Assembly (NCBI GenBank): GCA_040954595.2
Contig: CM082588.2
Location: forward strand, 2,604,001 to 2,668,000
Direction: 5' to 3'
Origin: Balanoglossus misakiensis
Lineage: Eukaryota > Hemichordata
DNA: 64,000 nucleotides
A program made the translations under genes and the position numbers. Positions 27,501 through 39,021 of this stretch are shown piece after piece; position 1 is the stretch's first letter, and each line of letters opens with the position of its first letter. The notes beneath the pieces were generated by a model. That model made no database searches, was not told the DNA's origin, and saw only the letters and a program-made list of their open reading frames with translations.

Positions 27501-30500
27501 TAACCCATGGTTTTTGTCAGAAAACCACCAAATTTTGAAATTTCGCGAAGTCGAAAAATTGACATTTCTGGATGATTTTCATGAGCTATAACCCATGGTT
27601 TTTGTCAGAAAACCACCAAATTTTGAAATTTCGCGAAGTCGAAAAATTGACATTTCTGGATGATTTTCATGAGCTATAACCCATGGTTTTTGTCAGAAAA
27701 CCACCAAATTTTGAAATTTCGCGAAGTCGAAAAATTGACATTTCTGGATGATTTTCATGAGCTATAACCCATGGTTTTTGTCAGAAAACCACCAAATTTT
27801 GAAATTTCGCGAAGTCGAAAAATTGACATTTCTGGATGATTTTCATGAGCTATAACCCATGGTTTTTGTCAGAAAACCACCAAATTTTAAAATTTCGCGA
27901 AGTCGAAAAATTGACATTTCTGGATGATTTTCATGAGCTATAACCCATGGTTTTTGTCAAAAAACCACCAAATTTTGAAATTTCGCGAAGTCGAAAAATT
28001 GACATTTCTGGATGATTTTCATGAGCTATAACCCATGGTTTTTGTCAAAAAACCACCAAATTTTGAAATTTCGCGAAGTCGAAAAATTGACATTTCTGGA
28101 TGATTTTCATGAGCTATAACCCATGGTTTTTGTCAGAAAACCACCAAATTTTGAAATTTCGCGAAGTCGAAAAATTGACATTTCTGTATGATTTTCATGA
28201 GCTATAACCCATGGTTTTTGTCAGAAAACCACCAAATTTTGAAATTTCGCGAAGTCGAAAAATTGACATTTCTGGATGATTTTCATGAGCTATAACCCAT
28301 GGTTTTTGTCAAAAAACCACCAAATTTTGAAATTTCGCGAAGTCGAAAAATTGACATTTCTGGATGATTTTCATGAGCTATAACCCATGGTTTTTGTCAG
28401 AAAACCACCAAATTTTGAAATTTCGAGAAGTCGAAAAATTGACATTTCTGGATGATTTTCATGAGCTATAACCCATGGTTTTTGTCAGAAAACCACCAAA
28501 TTTTGAAATTTCGCGAAGTCGAAAAATTGACATTTCTGGATGATTTTCATGAGCTATAACCCATGGTTTTTGTCAGAAAACCACCAAATTTTGAAATTTC
28601 GCGAAGTCGAAAAATTGACATTTCTGGATGATTTTCATGAGCTATAACCCATGGTTTTTGTCAGAAAAACACCAAATTTTGAAATTTCGCGAAGTCGAAA
28701 AATTGACATTTCTGGATGATTTTCATGAGCTATAACCCATGGTTTTTGTCAGAAAACCACCAAATTTTGAAATTTCGCGAAGTCGAAAAATTGACATTTC
28801 TGGATGATTTTCATGAGCTATAACCCATGGTTTTTGTCAGAAAACCACCAAATTTTGAAATTTCGCGAAGTCGAAAAATTGACATTTCTGGATGATTTTC
28901 ATGAGCTATAACCCATGGTTTTTGTCAAAAAACCACCAAATTTTGAAATTTCGCGAAGTCGAAAAATTGACATTTCTGGATGATTTTCATGAGCTATAAC
29001 CCATGGTTTTTGTCAGAAAACCACCAAATTTTGAAATTTCGCGAAGTCGAAAAATTGACATTTCTGGATGATTTTCATGAGCTATAACCCATGGTTTTTG
29101 TCAGAAAACCACCAAATTTTGAAATTTCGCGAAGTCGAAAAATTGACATTTCTGGATGATTTTCATGAGCTATAACCCATGGTTTTTGTCAAAAAACCAC
29201 CAAATTTTGAAATTTCGCGAAGTCGAAAAATTGACATTTCTGGATGATTTTCATGAGCTATAACCCATGGTTTTTGTCAAAAAACCACCAAATTTTGAAA
29301 TTTCGCGAAGTCGAAAAATTGACATTTCTGGATGATTTTCATGAGCTATAACCCATGGTTTTTGTCAGAAAACCACCAAATTTTGAAATTTCGCGAAGTC
29401 GAAAAATTGACATTTCTGTATGATTTTCATGAGCTATAACCCATGGTTTTTGTCAGAAAACCACCAAATTTTGAAATTTCGCGAAGTCGAAAAATTGACA
29501 TTTCTGGATGATTTTCATGAGCTATAACCCATGGTTTTTGTCAAAAAACCACCAAATTTTGAAATTTCGCGAAGTCGAAAAATTGACATTTCTGGATGAT
29601 TTTCATGAGCTATAACCCATGGTTTTTGTCAGAAAACCACCAAATTTTGAAATTTCGAGAAGTCGAAAAATTGACATTTCTGGATGATTTTCATGAGCTA
29701 TAACCCATGGTTTTTGTCAGAAAACCACCAAATTTTGAAATTTCGCGAAGTCGAAAAATTGACATTTCTGGATGATTTTCATGAGCTATAACCCATGGTT
29801 TTTGTCAGAAAACCACCAAATTTTGAAATTTCGCGAAGTCGAAAAATTGACATTTCTGGATGATTTTCATGAGCTATAACCCATGGTTTTTGTCAGAAAA
29901 ACACCAAATTTTGAAATTTCGCGAAGTCGAAAAATTGACATTTCTGGATGATTTTCATGAGCTATAACCCATGGTTTTTGTCAGAAAACCACCAAATTTT
30001 GAAATTTCGCGAAGTCGAAAAATTGACATTTCTGGATGATTTTCATGAGCTATAACCCATGGTTTTTGTCAGAAAACCACCAAATTTTGAAATTTCGCGA
30101 AGTCGAAAAATTGACATTTCTGGATGATTTTCATGAGCTATAACCCATGGTTTTTGTCAAGAAACCACCAAATTTTGAAATTTCGCGAAGTCGAAAAATT
30201 GACATTTCTGGATGATTTTCATGAGCTATAACCCATGGTTTTTGTCAGAAAACCACCAAATTTTGAAATTTCGCGAAGTCGAAAAATTGACATTTCTGGA
30301 TGATTTTCATGAGCTATAACCCATGGTTTTTGTCAGAAAACCACCAAATTTTGAAATTTCGCGAAGTCGAAAAATTGACATTTCTGGATGATTTTCATGA
30401 GCTATAACCCATGGTTTTTGTCAAAAAACCACCAAATTTTGAAATTTCGCGAAGTCGAAAAATTGACATTTCTGGATGATTTTCATGAGCTATAACCCAT

Positions 30501-30833
30501 GGTTTTTGTCAGAAAACCACCAAATTTTGAAATTTCGCGAAGTCGAAAAATTGACATTTCTGGATGATTTTCATGAGCTATAACCCATGATTTTTGTCAG
30601 AAAACCACCAAATTTTGAAATTTCGCGAAGTCGAAAAATTGACATTTCTGGATGATTTTCATGAGCTATAACCCATGGTTTTTGTCAAAAAACCACCAAA
30701 TTTTGAAATTTCGCGAAGTCGAAAAATTGACATTTCTGGATGATTTTCATGAGCTATAACCCATGGTTTTTGTCAAAAAACCACCAAATTTTGAAATTTC
30801 GCGAAGTCGAAAAATTGACATTTCTGGATGATT
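15530..30833 (-). repeat. Satellite block B, inverted, 88-bp type 2 units (~15.3 kb)
   Basis: About 174 units in reverse orientation relative to blocks A and C. Marker variants recur at fixed distances. GTAAGAAAAC at 18541 and 19773 is 1232 bp apart (14 units). GTCGGAAAAC near 16251 and 17571 is 1320 bp apart (15 units). CATTTCTGTATG at 22900, 24131, 28179 and 29411 shows both a 14-unit and a 60-unit (about 5.28 kb) period. The block ends at GGATGATTTT, where it meets block C. Confidence 0.93.
25970..30833. repeat. Segmental duplication inside the satellite (about 60-unit period)
   Basis: This stretch repeats about 20690-25550 at an offset of 5279-5280 bp. Matching variants include TTTTTATCAAAAAACC (21441/26720), CTCGAAGTCGT, CGAGAAGTCG, AAAACACCAAA and CAAGAAACC, all in the same order. 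The differences I could find by eye are few, for example TTTACATTTC near 25360 against TGACATTTC near 30640. Unequal exchange or a recent block duplication would explain it; an assembly duplication is the alternative. Confidence 0.7.
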
Positions 30834-33800
30834 TTGGTGGTTTTTTGACAAAAACCATGGGTTATAGCTCATGAAAATCATCCAGAAATGTCAATTTTTC
30901 GACTTCGCGAAATTTCAAAATTTGGTGGTTTTCTGACAAAAACCATGGGTTATAGCTCATGAAAATCATCCAGAAATGTCAATTTTTCGACTTCGCGAAA
31001 TTTCAAAATTTGGTTGTTTTCTGACAAAAACCATGGGTTATAGCTCATGAAAATCATCCAGAAATGTCAATTTTTCGACTTCGCGAAATTTCAAAATTTG
31101 GTGGTTTTCTGACAAAAACCATGGGTTATAGCTCATGAAAATCATCCAGAAATGTCAATTTTTCGACTTCGCGAAATTTCAAAATTTGGTGGTTTTCTGA
31201 CAAAAACCATGGGTTATAGCTCATGAAAATCATCCAGAAATGTCAATTTTTCGACTTCGCGAAATTTCAAAATTTGGTGGTTTTTTGACAAAAACCATGG
31301 GTTATAGCTCATGAAAATCATCCAGAAATGTCAATTTTTCGACTTCGCGAAATTTCAAAATTTGGTGGTTTTCTGACAAAAACCATGGGTTATAGCTCAT
31401 GAAAATCATCCAGAAATGTCAATTTTTCGACTTCGCGAAATTTCAAAATTTGGTGGTTTTCTGACAAAAACCATGGGTTATAGCTCATGAAAATCATCCA
31501 GAAATGTCAATTTTTCGACTTCGCGAAATTTCAAAATTTGGTGGTTTTTTGACAAAAACCATGGGTTATAGCTCATGAAAATCATCCAGAAATGTCAATT
31601 TTTCGACTTCGCGAAATTTCAAAATTTGGTGGTTTTCTGACAAAAACCATGGGTTATAGCTCATGAAAATCATCCAGAAATGTCAATTTTTCGACTTCGC
31701 GAAATTTCAAAATTTGGTGGTTTTCTGACAAAAACCATGGGTTATAGCTCATGAAAATCATCCAGAAATGTCAATTTTTCGACTTCGCGAAATTTCAAAA
31801 TTTGGTGTTTTTCTGACAAAAACCATGGGTTATAGCTCATGAAAATCATCCAGAAATGTCAATTTTTCGACTTCGCGAAATTTCAAAATTTGGTGGTTTT
31901 CTGACAAAAACCATGGGTTATAGCTCATGAAAATCATCCAGAAATGTCAATTTTTCGACTTCGCGAAATTTCAAAATTTGGTGGTTTTTTGACAAAAACC
32001 ATGGGTTATAGTTCATGAAAATAATCCAGATATGTCAATTTTTCGACTTTTCAAAATTTGGTGGTTTTCTGACAAAAACCATGGGTTATAGCTCATGAAA
32101 ATCATCCAGAAATGTCAATTTTTCGACTTCGCGAAATTTCAAAATTTGGTGGTTTTCTGACAAAAACCATAGGTTATAGCTCATGAAAATCATCCAGAAA
32201 TGTCAATTTTTCGACTTCGCGAAATTTCAAAATTTGGTGGTTTTTTGACAAAAACCATGGGTTATAGCCCATGAAAATCATCCAGAAATGTCAATTTTTC
32301 GACTTCGCGAAATTTCAAAATTTGGTGGTTTTCTGACAAAAACCATGGGTTATAGCTCATGAAAATCATCCAGAAATGTCAATTTTTCGACTTCGCGAAA
32401 TTTCAAAATTTGGTGGTTTTCTGACAAAAACCATGGGTTATAGCTCATGAAAATCATCCAGAAATGTCAATTTTTCGACTTCGCGAAATTTCAAAATTTG
32501 GTGGTTTTCTGACAAAAACCATGGGTTATAGCTCATGAAAATCATCCAGAAATGTCAATTTTTCGACTTCGCGAAATTTCAAAATTTGGTGGTTTTTTGA
32601 CAAAAACCATGGGTTATAGCTCATGAAAATCATCCAGAAATGTCAATTTTTCGACTTCGCGAAATTTCAAAATTTGGTGGTTTTCTGACAAAAACCATGG
32701 GTTATAGCTCATGAAAATCATCCAGAAATGTCAATTTTTCGACTTCGCGAAATTTCAAAATTTGGTGGTTTTCTGACAAAAACCATGGGTTATAGCTCAT
32801 GAAAATCATCCAGAAATGTCAATTTTTCGACTTCGCGAAATTTCAAAATTTGGTGGTTTTCTGACAAAAACCATGGGTTATAGCTCATGAAAATCATCCA
32901 GAAATGTCAATTTTTCGACTTCGCGAAATTTCAAAATTTGGTGGTTTTCTGACAAAAACCATGGGTTATAGCTCATGAAAATCATCCAGAAATGTCAATT
33001 TTTCGACTTCGCGAAATTTCAAAATTTGGTGGTTTTCTGACAAAAACCATGGGTTATAGCTCATGAAAATCATCCAAAAATGAGAATTTTTCGACTTTGC
33101 GGAATTTCAAAATTTGGCCGATTTTTGATAAAAACCATGGGTTATAGCTCATGAAAATCATCCAGAAATGTCAATTTTTCGACTTCGCGAAATTTCAACA
33201 TTTGGTGGTTTTTTTATAAAAACCATGGGTTATAGCTCATGAGAATCATCCAAAAATGAGAATGTTTCGACTTCGCGGAATTTCAAAATTTGGTGGTTTT
33301 CTGACAAAAACCATGGGTTATAGCTCATGAAAATCATCGAGAAATGACAATTTTTCGACTTCGCGAAATTTCAAAATTTGGTGGTTTTCTTACAAAAACC
33401 ATGGGTTATAGCTCATGAAAATCGTCCAGAAATGTCAATTTTTCGACTTCGCGAAATTTCAAAATTTGGTGGTTTTTTTATAAAAACCATGGGTTATAGC
33501 TCATGAGAATCATCCAAAAATGTCAATTTTTCGACTTCGCGGAATTTCAAAATTTGGTGGTTTTCTGACAAAAACCATGGGTTATAGCTCATGAAAATCA
33601 TCGAGAAATGACAATTTTTCGACTTCGCGAAATTTCAAAATTTGGTGGTTTTCTTACAAAAACCATGGGTTATAGCTCATGAAAATCGTCCAGAAATGTC
33701 AATTTTTCGACTTCGCGAAATTTCAAAATTTGGTGGTTTTCTGACAAAAACCATGGGTTATAGCTCATGAAAATCATCCAGAAATGTCAATTTTTCGACT

Positions 33801-36800
33801 TCGCGAAATTTCAAAATTTGGTGGTTTTCTGACAAAAACCATGGGTTATAGCTCATGAAAATCATCCAGAAATGTCAATTTTTCGACTTCGCGAAATTTC
33901 AAAATTTGGTGGTTTTTTGACAAAAACCATGGGTTATAGCTCATGAAAATCATCCAGTAATGTCAATTTTTCGACTTCGCGAAATTTCAAAATTTGGTGG
34001 TTTTCTGACAAAAACCATGGGTTATAGCTCATGAAAATCATCCAGAAATGTCAATTTTTCGACTTCGCGAAATTTCAAAATTTGGCCGATTTTTGAAAAA
34101 ATCATGGGTTATAGCTCATGAAAATCATCCAAAAATGAGAATTTTTCGACTTCGCGGAATTTCAAAATTTGGCCGATTTTTGAAAAAATCATGGGTTATA
34201 GCTCATGAAAATCATCCAGAAATGTCAATTTTTCGACTTCGCGAAATTTCAAAATTTGGTGGTTTTTTGACAAAAACCATGGGTTATAGCTCATGAAAAT
34301 CATCCAGAAATGTCAATTTTTCGACTTCGCGAAATTTCAAAATTTGGTGGTTTTCTGACAAAAACCATGGGTTATAGCTCAAGAAAATCATCCAGAAATG
34401 TCAATTTTTCGACTTCGCGAAATTTCAAAATATCGTGGTTTTTTGACAAAAACCATGGGTTATAGCTCATGAAAATCATCCAGAAATGTCAATTTTTCGA
34501 CTTCGCGAAATTTCAAAATTTGGTGGTTTTCTGACAAAAACCATGGGTTATAGCTCATGAAAATCATCCAGAAATGTCAATTTTTCGACTTCGCGAAATT
34601 TCAAAATTTGGTGGTTTTTTGACAAAAACCATGGGTTATAGCTCATGAAAATCATCCAGAAATGCCAATTTTTCGACTTCGCGAAATTTCAAAATTTGGT
34701 GGTTTTTTGACAAAAACCATGGGGTATAGCTCATGAAAATCATCCAGAAATGTCAATTTTTCGACTTCGCGAAATTTCAAAATTTGGTGGTTTTTGGATA
34801 AAAACCATGGGTTATAGCTCATGAAAATCATCCAGAAATGTCAATTTTTCGACTTCGCGAAATTTCAAAATTTGGTGGTTTTTGGATAAAAACCATGGGT
34901 TATAGCTCATGAAAATCATCCAGAAATGTCAATTTTTCGACTTCGCGAAATTTCAAAATTTGGTGGTTTTCTGACAAAAACCATGGGTTATAGCTCATGA
35001 AAATCATCCAGAAATGTCAATTTTTCGACTTCGCGAAATTTCAAAATTTGGCCGATTTTTGAAAAAATCATGGGTTATAGCTCATGAAAATCATCCAAAA
35101 ATGAGAATTTTTCGACTTCGCGGAATTTCAAAATTTGGCCGATTTTTGAAAAAATCATGGGTTATAGCTCATGAAAATCATCCAGAAATGTCAATTTTTC
35201 GACTTCGCGAAATTTCAAAATTTGGTGGTTTTCTGACAAAAACCATGGGTTATAGCTCATGAAAATCATCCAGAAATGTCAATTTTTCGACTTCGCGAAA
35301 TTTCAAAATTTGGTGGTTTTTTGACAAAAACCATGGGTTATAGCTCATGAAAATCATCCAGAAATGTCAATTTTTCGACTTCGCGAAATTTCAAAATTTG
35401 GTGGTTTTCTGACAAAAACCATGGGTTATAGCTCATGAAAATCATCCAGAAATGTCAATTTTTCGACTTCGCGAAATTTCAAAATTTGGTGGTTTACTGA
35501 CAAAAACCATGGGTTATAGCTCATGAAAATCATCCAGAAATGTCAATTTTTCGACTTCGCGAAATTTCAAAATTTGGTGGTTTTCTGACAAAAACCATGG
35601 GTTATAGCTCAAGAAAATCATCCAGAAATGTCAATTTTTCGACTTCGCGAAATTTCAAAATATCGTGGTTTTTTGACAAAAACTATGGGTTATAGCTCAT
35701 GAAAATCATCCAGAAATGTCAATTTTTCGACTTCGCGAAATTTCAAAATTTGGTGGTTTTCTGACAAAAACCATGGGTTATAGCTCATGAAAATCATCCA
35801 GAAATGTCAATTTTTCGACTTCGCGAAATTTCAAAATTTGGTGGTTTTTTGACAAAAACCATGGGTTATAGCTCATGAAAATCATCCAGAAATGCCAATT
35901 TTTCGACTTCGCGAAATTTCAAAATTTGGTGGTTTTTTGACAAAAACCATGGGGTATAGCTCATGAAAATCATCCAGAAATGTCAATTTTTCGACTTCGC
36001 GAAATTTCAAAATTTGGTGGTTTTTGGATAAAAACCATGGGTTATAGCTCATGAAAATCATCCAGAAATGTCAATTTTTCGACTTCGCGAAATTTCAAAA
36101 TTTGGTGGTTTTCTGACAAAAACCATGGGTTATAGCTCATGAAAATCATCCAGAAATGTCAATTTTTCGACTTCGCGAAATTTCAAAATTTGGCCGATTT
36201 TTGAAAAAATCATGGGTTATAGCTCATGAAAATCATCCAAAAATGAGAATTTTTCGACTTCGCGGAATTTCAAAATTTGGCCGATTTTTGAAAAAATAAT
36301 GGGTTATAGCTCATGAAAATCATCCAGAAATGTCAATTTTTCGACTTCGCGAAATTTCAAAATTTGGTGGTTTTCTGACAAAAACCATGCGTTATAGCTC
36401 ATGAAAATCATCCAGAAATGCCAATTTTTCGACTTCGCGAAATTTCAAAATTTGGTGGTTTTTTGACAAAAACCATGGGTTATAGCTCATGAAAATCATC
36501 CAGAAATGTCAATTTTTCGACTTCGCGAAATTTCAAAATTTGGTGGTTTTTTGACAAAAACCATGGGTTATAGCTCATGAAAATCATCCAGAAATGTCAA
36601 TTTTTCGGCTTCGCGAAATTTCAAAATTTGGTGGTTTTTTGACAAAAACCATGGGTTATAGCTCATGAAAATCATCCAGAAATGTCAATTTTTCGACTTC
36701 GCGAAATTTCAAAATTTGGTGGTTTTTCGACAAAAACCATGGGTTATAGCTCAGGAAAATCATCCAGAAATGTCAATTTTTCGACTTCGCGAAATTTCAA

Positions 36801-37399
36801 AATTTGGTGGTTTTTTGACAAAAATCATGGGTTATAGCTCATGAAAATCATCCAAAAATGAGAATTTTTCGACTTTGCGGAATTTCAAGATTTGGCCGAT
36901 TTTTGAAAAAATCATGAGTTATAGCTCATGAAAATCATCCAAAAATGAGAATTTTTCGACTTTGCGGAATTTCAAAATTTGGTGGTTTTTTGACAAAAAT
37001 CATGGGTTATAGCTCATGAAAATCATCCAAAAATGAGAATTTTTCGACTTTGCGGAATTTCAAGATTTGGCCGATTTTTGAAAAAATCATGAGTTATAGC
37101 TCATGAAAATCATCCAAAAATGAGAATTTTTCGACTTTGCGGAATTTCAAAATTTGGCCGATTTTTGAAAAAATCATGGATTATAGCTCATGAAAATCAT
37201 CCAAAAATGAGAATTTTTTGACTTTGCGGAATTTCAAAATTTGGCCGATTTTTGAAAAAATCATGGGTTATAGCTCATGAAAATCATCCAAAAATGAGAA
37301 TTTTTCGACTTTGCGGAATTTCAAAATTTGGCCGAATTTTGAAAAAATCATGGGTTATAGCTCATGAAAATCATCCAAAAATGAGAATGGCAATTTTTC
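30834..37399 (+). repeat. Satellite block C, forward, mixed type 1 and type 2 units (~6.6 kb)
   Basis: About 75 units in forward orientation. The order of variants in its first units mirrors the last units of block B. Internal higher-order repeats: two type 1 units recur at 34048-34296 and 35014-35262, 966 bp apart (nine 88-bp plus two 87-bp units); the variant ATGGGGTATAG recurs at about 34719 and 35949 (14 units). One unit near 32047 has lost about ten bases around TTCGCGAA. The last 0.6 kb is type 1. Confidence 0.93.
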
Positions 37400-37649
37400 G
37401 AATTTGCGAATTTTCAAAATTTGGCCATTTTTTTTAAATTTCGTCGATTTTTGTAAAAAATCATGGGTTATAGCTCATGTAAATTATTAAAAAAGACAAT
37501 TTTTCGACTTTGCGAATTTTCAAAATTTCTTTATTTTTTATAAAAAATCATGGGTTATAGCTCATGAAATCATCAAAAAATGACAATTGTTCGACTTCGC
37601 GAATTTTCAAAATTTCTTCATTTTTTCAGCAAGAGCGTGGTGGTGAGGG

Positions 37650-37857
37650 TCAAAAATTGTCCCGTGAGCTGTAACAGGAAACCAAAAGTTTCTTGACAAA
37701 GGACATCTGGAATGTGTTGAAGTGCTTTCGGTTTAATTTCACTGTCGTCGCCATAATAGGAATTAACGGGTAACGGTCGGAGGGAACTTCCTTGTCAATC
37801 CAGCGTGGATGGTCCTTCAAGTATGAAGCGTTAAAAGTGGTTGCCAGACTCCTTCGC
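37650..37857 (-). CDS. Possible terminal exon right of the satellite, unknown protein
   Basis: On the minus strand the acceptor CCCTGCAG is followed by a 69-codon frame that ends in TGA. It includes SYLKDHPRWIDKEVPSDRYP and ends SCYSSRDNF. The composition is protein-like (mixed charged and aromatic residues) and unlike the neighbouring satellite. A second acceptor-like site (GGTTTCCTGTTACAG) lies near its end. I do not recognise the family and found no upstream exon. It may be the 3' end of a minus-strand gene or part of one whose intron holds the satellite. Confidence 0.3.
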
Positions 37858-38094
37858 CTGCAGGGAAATAAACATCGCGTAAATTAGTTTTATTTAGATT
37901 TAAATTGTCGTTGAAATGCAAAAAAAAAAAAGCACAAAACTTACAATAGACCTATACTAGGCCTATACTAAGCCCAATACGAAATAAGCTTACGTCATTG
38001 CAGCTGAAAATCTGCTTCCGCAAAATTTAACCGTCGCATCGTCGTAGCATACATGTACATATAGACACAGCACGGTAACCTGACAGGTTCAAGC

Positions 38095-38409
38095 ATGGTC
38101 CAGCACTCCGCGACCTCTGACCAAGGATCTCACGCGACTGAATCTGTATCGACAGTCGTACTTTGGGTGGTGGTCGCTGCACTTACATTAACAGTTATAA
38201 ACAGCAGATACCCTTGGCGCTCTTTTATTACAGACCAGGAGAGGATTATAAGGAACTGTACATTATTACACTTCAAGAGTGCAGTCAACAACATGCTGAA
38301 AGCTGTATCTAAAGCAAAGAGTCGGTCTCAACTTCTGTGCCTACTCCAAGTTTGCAAGGCACCGACAAGACCAGTGAATACTAAGGCTGCATGGTTTTGC
38401 AATACATAA
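38095..38409 (+). CDS. Hypothetical small type II membrane protein
   Basis: A 104-codon frame starting in a fair context (AAGCATGG). A short polar N-terminus is followed by one hydrophobic helix at about residues 20-40 (STVVLWVVVAALTLTVI) and a basic C-terminal part. This resembles the stem of a Golgi type II protein, but no catalytic domain follows. There is no clear splice donor, and nothing identifies a family. It may be a chance frame. Confidence 0.22.
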   Translation: MVQHSATSDQGSHATESVSTVVLWVVVAALTLTVINSRYPWRSFITDQERIIRNCTLLHFKSAVNNMLKAVSKAKSRSQLLCLLQVCKAPTRPVNTKAAWFCNT

Positions 38410-39021
38410 GCGACTGGAAATACCACCACAAACTACCGCTCGCTTTGCCGGTCGAAAATGGCTGCCTGGTTCCACCTTCCCGGGGCACAAATTTGAGGTC
38501 CCAGGCTAGGCAAAGAATATGCACAGTGACAACAGTATACGTAAATCAGAGACAAACAGCAGTGACTAGCTCATGCGCTCACTGTGTCTCAATCATCGGG
38601 TACTATTTCATTGACGATGACTAGGCGAACACAGTTCACGTTGCCCGGCAACAGTAGAACTTACTTTGATCCTTAAAAGCAGGTGGTCCTAAATCATGAT
38701 TTCATCATATTATGGGAATAACATGAGTTGACGTGTTAGGCTGTTCCCTCATTATCCCTCGCGGAATCATCGGAGGCCTTTCTCTCTCCTTGTTCTTTCG
38801 TTTGGGTGTATCGCGTCTTAGTGATCCATTTGGGAAACAAGTCGTCGCCAGAACCTCAACAAAGTCGCAGCGAACAAAAAAGGGAAGATTCAAGTTGCCA
38901 ACGTCGAACATCGTTTAGTAGCATACCGGCATCGAGCTGTTCGTGTCAAATCTGTATTCCTTGAAATTAACAGTTCTGATCGCAGATCGTCTGCTATCAG
39001 ATCGTCAGTAGTATACGTACA
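38410..39021. other. Upstream region of mGluR-like receptor 1
   Basis: No supported coding exon. The small overlapping frames at 38391-38624 and 38705-38918 have no features. The promoter and 5'UTR of the receptor are expected here. Confidence 0.4.

Larger units (their letters stand above)
14561..37628. repeat. 87/88-bp satellite array (~23 kb, about 265 units)
   Basis: Uninterrupted head-to-tail repeat of an AT-rich unit. Constant parts are TTTTTCGACTT, GAATTTCAAAATTTGG or GAAATTTCAAAATTTGG, and GGTTATAGCTCATGAAAATC. Type 1 units are 87 bp (core GGCCGATTTTTGAAAAAATC); type 2 units are 88 bp (core GGTGGTTTTTTGACAAAAAC). Type 2 makes up most of the array. Type 1 forms the outer edges (about 14.6-15.5 and 36.85-37.4 kb) and small islands near 18.8, 20.05, 33.1, 34.1, 35.1 and 36.2 kb. 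The edge units (14561-14640 and 37400-37628) are the most diverged, as expected if homogenisation acts mainly inside. No gene, transposase or other insertion interrupts it. Confidence 0.97.

Noticed and set aside
15530-30833. CRISPR-like array
   Set aside because: Units are contiguous with no unique spacers, and the context is a eukaryotic genome.
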